This document shows positions 14,497 through 17,188 of a stretch of DNA of 17,188 nucleotides, one piece after another. The notes under the pieces are model-generated. The model did not search any database. It was not told where the DNA came from and was given only the letters and a program-made list of their open reading frames with translations. Numbering within the stretch: position 1 is the first letter of the stretch; every line of letters starts with the position of its first letter. The DNA comes from JABDBK01 sp964533645 (GTDB lineage: Bacteria > Pseudomonadota > Gammaproteobacteria > DSM-16500): NCBI GenBank assembly GCA_964533645.1, contig CAZHMQ010000035.1, positions 1 through 17,188 of the forward strand. The letters are read 5' to 3'. The position numbers were made by a program, and so were the translations under genes.

Positions 14497-15090
14497 GTGT
14501 CAAAAGAAAACAAAGCCAGTAGCACCGGTTCTTTGCACCAGAAATTTGGTAAAGAGAGTGCTGACCATGATTTGAACATCGATGATGAGCAGCCAGCTGC
14601 TGAAGAATTATTAGATCATGCATCTTATCAAGAATTACAAAAACAGCTTACGTCGGCCGAAGAAATGGCTAACACCTATAAAGATCGTCTGTTACGTACG
14701 CAGGCTGAAATGGAAAATATGCAGCGTATTAAAGAGCGCGATATAGCAAATGCTCATAAATTTGCTTTAGAAAAAGCTACTCTTGAGCTTCTGCCAGTCG
14801 TCGATAACTTAGAGCGTGCTATTGCGGCTCATTTAAATGACGAATCCGGTGCCGGCAGTTTGCTTGATGGTGTGAACCTCACTTTAAAAATGTTAATTAA
14901 AGCGATGGAAAAATTCGGTATAGAAAGCGTAGATCCAGAAGGACAGCCTTTTAACCCTGAGCTACATCAAGCCGTTTCAACGGTGGAAAGCCCAAATGTT
15001 CCACCCAATACAGTGGTCAATGTATTACAAAAAGGTTATCTTTTGAACAAACGTTTGATACGCCCAGCATTAGTGATAGTTTCAAAGTGA
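14497..15090 (+). CDS. grpE: GrpE nucleotide exchange factor
   Basis: GrpE releases ADP from DnaK and acts as a thermosensor in the chaperone cycle. The 197-residue protein has a variable acidic N-terminus, a long dimerising helix/coiled coil (about residues 45-100, YKDRLLRTQAEMENMQRI), and the C-terminal beta domain with FGIESVDPEGQPFNPELHQA and GYLLNKRLIRPALVIVSK. The start is GTG at 14497, supported by AAGGAG (14485-14490) six bases upstream. It follows hrcA by 105 nt and precedes dnaK by 98 nt. Confidence 0.97.
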   Translation: MSKENKASSTGSLHQKFGKESADHDLNIDDEQPAAEELLDHASYQELQKQLTSAEEMANTYKDRLLRTQAEMENMQRIKERDIANAHKFALEKATLELLPVVDNLERAIAAHLNDESGAGSLLDGVNLTLKMLIKAMEKFGIESVDPEGQPFNPELHQAVSTVESPNVPPNTVVNVLQKGYLLNKRLIRPALVIVSK

Positions 15091-15097
15091 ATTATTA

Positions 15098-15127
15098 TCC
15101 CGGAAAACGCTTTTGGTTTGTCCGGGA
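15098..15127 (+). promoter_or_regulatory. hairpin between grpE and dnaK
   Basis: TCCCGGA (15098-15104) pairs with TCCGGGA (15121-15127). After a one-base bulge, AAAC pairs with GTTT (15105-15108 with 15116-15119), closing a 7-base loop. An A tract rather than a T tract follows, so it is not a standard intrinsic terminator. It may tune or protect grpE mRNA ends. Confidence 0.5.
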
Positions 15128-15155
15128 CTTGAAAAAATATAAATCAACCCCATCT
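15128..15155 (+). promoter_or_regulatory. sigma32 (RpoH) heat-shock promoter for dnaK
   Basis: CTTGAA (15128-15133) and CCCCATCT (15148-15155) are spaced by 14 bases, an essentially full sigma32 match. The -35 immediately follows a strong hairpin. Transcription should start near 15162, about 27 nt before the dnaK ATG. Confidence 0.82.
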
Positions 15156-15188
15156 TAATAGTTAATAAAGATTTTTTTGGAGAATGAT

Positions 15189-17138
15189 ATGGCAACAATA
15201 AGTAAAGTGATAGGTATTGACCTTGGTACAACAAACTCATGTGTCGCGGTGAGATCAGGCGACCAAACCATAGTGATTGAAAATGCAGAAGGCGCGAGAA
15301 CCACACCCTCTGTTGTGGCCTATCTCCCTGATAATGATGAAATTCTTGTGGGACAAGCCGCTAAACGTCAAGCGGTGACTAATCCTAAGAATACGATTTA
15401 CGCAGCAAAACGATTGATTGGTCGTCGATTTGACGAAGAAGTGGTACGTAAAGACATGGAAATTGTCCCTTATAAAATTATTCGTGCGGATAATGGCGAT
15501 GCATGGATTGAAGCGGCAGGCAAAAAATTAGCACCGCAACAGGTTTCCGCTCAAGTGCTTATGAAAATGAAGAAAACAGCTGAAGATTACTTAGGCCACC
15601 CAGTGACTGAAGCAGTGATTACTGTTCCAGCTTATTTCAATGATTCACAACGTCAAGCTACCAAAGATGCCGGTCGTATTGCAGGCTTAGAAGTAAAGCG
15701 TATTATCAATGAACCCACCGCTGCAGCACTTGCCTTTGGTATGGATAAAAAACCAGGCGATCGTAAAATTGCTGTATATGATTTGGGTGGTGGTACCTTT
15801 GATATTTCTATTATTGAAATTGCTGAAGTTGATAAAGAACATCAATTTGAAGTGTTGTCGACCAATGGTGATACCTTCTTAGGCGGTGAGGATTTTGATT
15901 TACGTATTATGAATTACCTGGTGGATGATTTTAAGAAATCCTCAGGCATTGATTTACGTAACGATCCTCTTGCTTTACAACGTCTGAAAGAAGCTGCTGA
16001 AAAAGCTAAAATTGAATTATCATCTGCTCAACAAACCGATATTAATCTTCCTTATATCACAGCAGATGCTTCTGGTCCAAAACACTTAAATATCAAAATG
16101 ACTCGCGCTAAACTTGAATCGTTGGTCGAAGATTTAATTCAACGTACTATTGAACCTTGTAAAATAGCGATTAAAGATGCGGGTGTTAACTTTAGTGATA
16201 TTGCTGATGTGATCTTAGTTGGCGGTCAAACCCGTATGCCTTTGGTTCAAGAAGTCGTGAAAAATTTATTTGGTAAAGAACCAAGACGCGACGTGAATCC
16301 TGATGAAGCCGTAGCAGTAGGTGCTGCTATTCAAGGAGCTGTGCTTGCAGGTGATGTAAAAGATGTGTTGTTATTAGACGTTACACCGTTATCTTTAGGT
16401 ATCGAAACTTTAGGTGGTGTAATGACTAAATTAATTGAGAAAAACACAACGATTCCAACTAAAGCATCTCAAACATTTTCAACCGCAGCAGATCATCAAA
16501 CAGCTGTGACGGTACATGTTCTACAAGGCGAGCGTGAAATGGCATCGGCTAACAAATCGCTAGGCCGTTTTGATTTAACTGATATTCCACCAGCACCACG
16601 TGGTATGCCACAAATTGAAGTTGCATTTGATATCGACGCAAACGGTATTTTACATGTGTCTGCAAAAGATAAAGCAACGGGTAAGGCACAATCGATAGTG
16701 ATTAAAGCTTCGAGTGGTTTGTCGGAAGATGAAATCAAAAACATGATTAAAGATGCTGAAACGCATGCTGCTGAAGATCGTAAATTTCATGAATTGGTGG
16801 ATGTGCGCAATCAAGCAGACAATATGATTCATGCGGTCACAAAGTCATTGAGTGAAGCGGGTGATAAAGTTTCTGCGGATGAACGTAAGTCCATTGAATC
16901 TGCTATTGAAGCTTTAAAAGAAGTAGCCAAAGGCAATGATAAAGATGTCATTGAACAAAAAACTAAAGCATTAACTGAAGCTTCTTCAAAAATGGCTGAA
17001 CGATTGTATGCAAGTCAACAGCAACAAGGTCAACCAGGACAAGCAGAACAACCACAAGCGGATGCTCAATCATCAGCAGGTAAAGCAGATAATGTGGTGG
17101 ATGCGGAGTTTGAAGAAGTTAAGGATGATAAAAAATAA
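15189..17138 (+). CDS. dnaK: Hsp70 chaperone DnaK
   Basis: DnaK is the ATP-driven Hsp70 chaperone working with GrpE and DnaJ. The 649-residue protein (E. coli 638) contains the phosphate loop DLGTTNSCVAV (from residue 11), PAYFNDSQRQATKDAGRIAG, VYDLGGGTFDISIIEI, VGGQTRMPLVQ, the interdomain linker DVLLLDVTPLSLGIETLGG, a substrate-binding domain, a helical lid, a Gln/Ala-rich tail and the acidic end EFEEVKDDKK. I chose the ATG at 15189, six bases after GGAG (15179-15182), which gives the normal MATISKVIGIDLG start; an in-frame TTG at 15177 is less likely. It has its own sigma32 promoter. dnaJ would be expected just beyond the right edge. Confidence 0.98.
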   Translation: MATISKVIGIDLGTTNSCVAVRSGDQTIVIENAEGARTTPSVVAYLPDNDEILVGQAAKRQAVTNPKNTIYAAKRLIGRRFDEEVVRKDMEIVPYKIIRADNGDAWIEAAGKKLAPQQVSAQVLMKMKKTAEDYLGHPVTEAVITVPAYFNDSQRQATKDAGRIAGLEVKRIINEPTAAALAFGMDKKPGDRKIAVYDLGGGTFDISIIEIAEVDKEHQFEVLSTNGDTFLGGEDFDLRIMNYLVDDFKKSSGIDLRNDPLALQRLKEAAEKAKIELSSAQQTDINLPYITADASGPKHLNIKMTRAKLESLVEDLIQRTIEPCKIAIKDAGVNFSDIADVILVGGQTRMPLVQEVVKNLFGKEPRRDVNPDEAVAVGAAIQGAVLAGDVKDVLLLDVTPLSLGIETLGGVMTKLIEKNTTIPTKASQTFSTAADHQTAVTVHVLQGEREMASANKSLGRFDLTDIPPAPRGMPQIEVAFDIDANGILHVSAKDKATGKAQSIVIKASSGLSEDEIKNMIKDAETHAAEDRKFHELVDVRNQADNMIHAVTKSLSEAGDKVSADERKSIESAIEALKEVAKGNDKDVIEQKTKALTEASSKMAERLYASQQQQGQPGQAEQPQADAQSSAGKADNVVDAEFEEVKDDKK

Positions 17139-17188
17139 AACTTGGGTGTCATGCCCCCAATCAATTTTAATGGGAACAAAAAAAATTA

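Noticed and set aside
17142..17160. Possible terminator after dnaK (TTGGG ... CCCAA)
   Set aside because: Five-pair stem, weak T tract, and dnaJ is expected to follow; the window ends before it can be judged.

Overview
The window looks like chromosomal DNA from an AT-rich gammaproteobacterium, most plausibly a member of the Legionellales (Legionella/Coxiella/Rickettsiella-like). This rests on gene content and order (bamE and fur divergent, recN-nadK, hrcA-grpE-dnaK, ratA-rnfH), low GC, HrcA together with sigma32-type promoters, and a eukaryote-like dual-specificity phosphatase of the kind these host-associated bacteria often carry. The taxonomy is inferred; no rRNA or other marker gene is present.

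Region 1 (about 138-3359) is the accessory part. A good sigma70-type promoter leads into a tightly packed set: an outer-membrane TonB-dependent receptor, a TonB protein whose start codon overlaps the receptor's stop, a small peptide ending in a Cys/Gly-rich tail (three Cys, last residue Trp), and a 137-residue protein carrying a conserved Trp/His motif like that of the GRDP-like (DUF1399) family. I see no known maturase or exporter. The simplest reading is an uptake locus built around a small, possibly modified or metal-binding, ribosomal peptide. This is the best candidate in the window for an undescribed system.

Region 2 (3431-7292) is the de novo NAD operon nadC-nadB-nadA, with a 2-nt gap and then a 4-nt overlap. 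The proteins run from aspartate to iminoaspartate (NadB), quinolinate (NadA) and nicotinate mononucleotide (NadC). NadA is unusually long. Region 3 (7411-9231) holds a PTPMT1-like phosphatase, ratA and rnfH, tightly spaced. The phosphatase sits 2 nt before ratA and looks like a lineage-specific insertion into an otherwise conserved neighbourhood.

Region 4 (9405-10693) has bamE on the minus strand divergent from fur. Fur starts at TTG and is followed 22 nt later by a His-rich, Pro/Met-repeat protein that is likely co-transcribed and ends at a perfect intrinsic terminator. Region 5 (10693-13264, minus strand) is nadK-recN, giving NADP synthesis and recombination repair. Region 6 (13348-17138) is the heat-shock cluster hrcA-grpE-dnaK. 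Two near-consensus sigma32 promoters stand before grpE and dnaK, and a palindromic repeat cluster lies in the grpE leader. I find no convincing CIRCE operator. No tRNA, rRNA, CRISPR array or intact insertion sequence is visible, and no gene-free stretch exceeds 300 bases.
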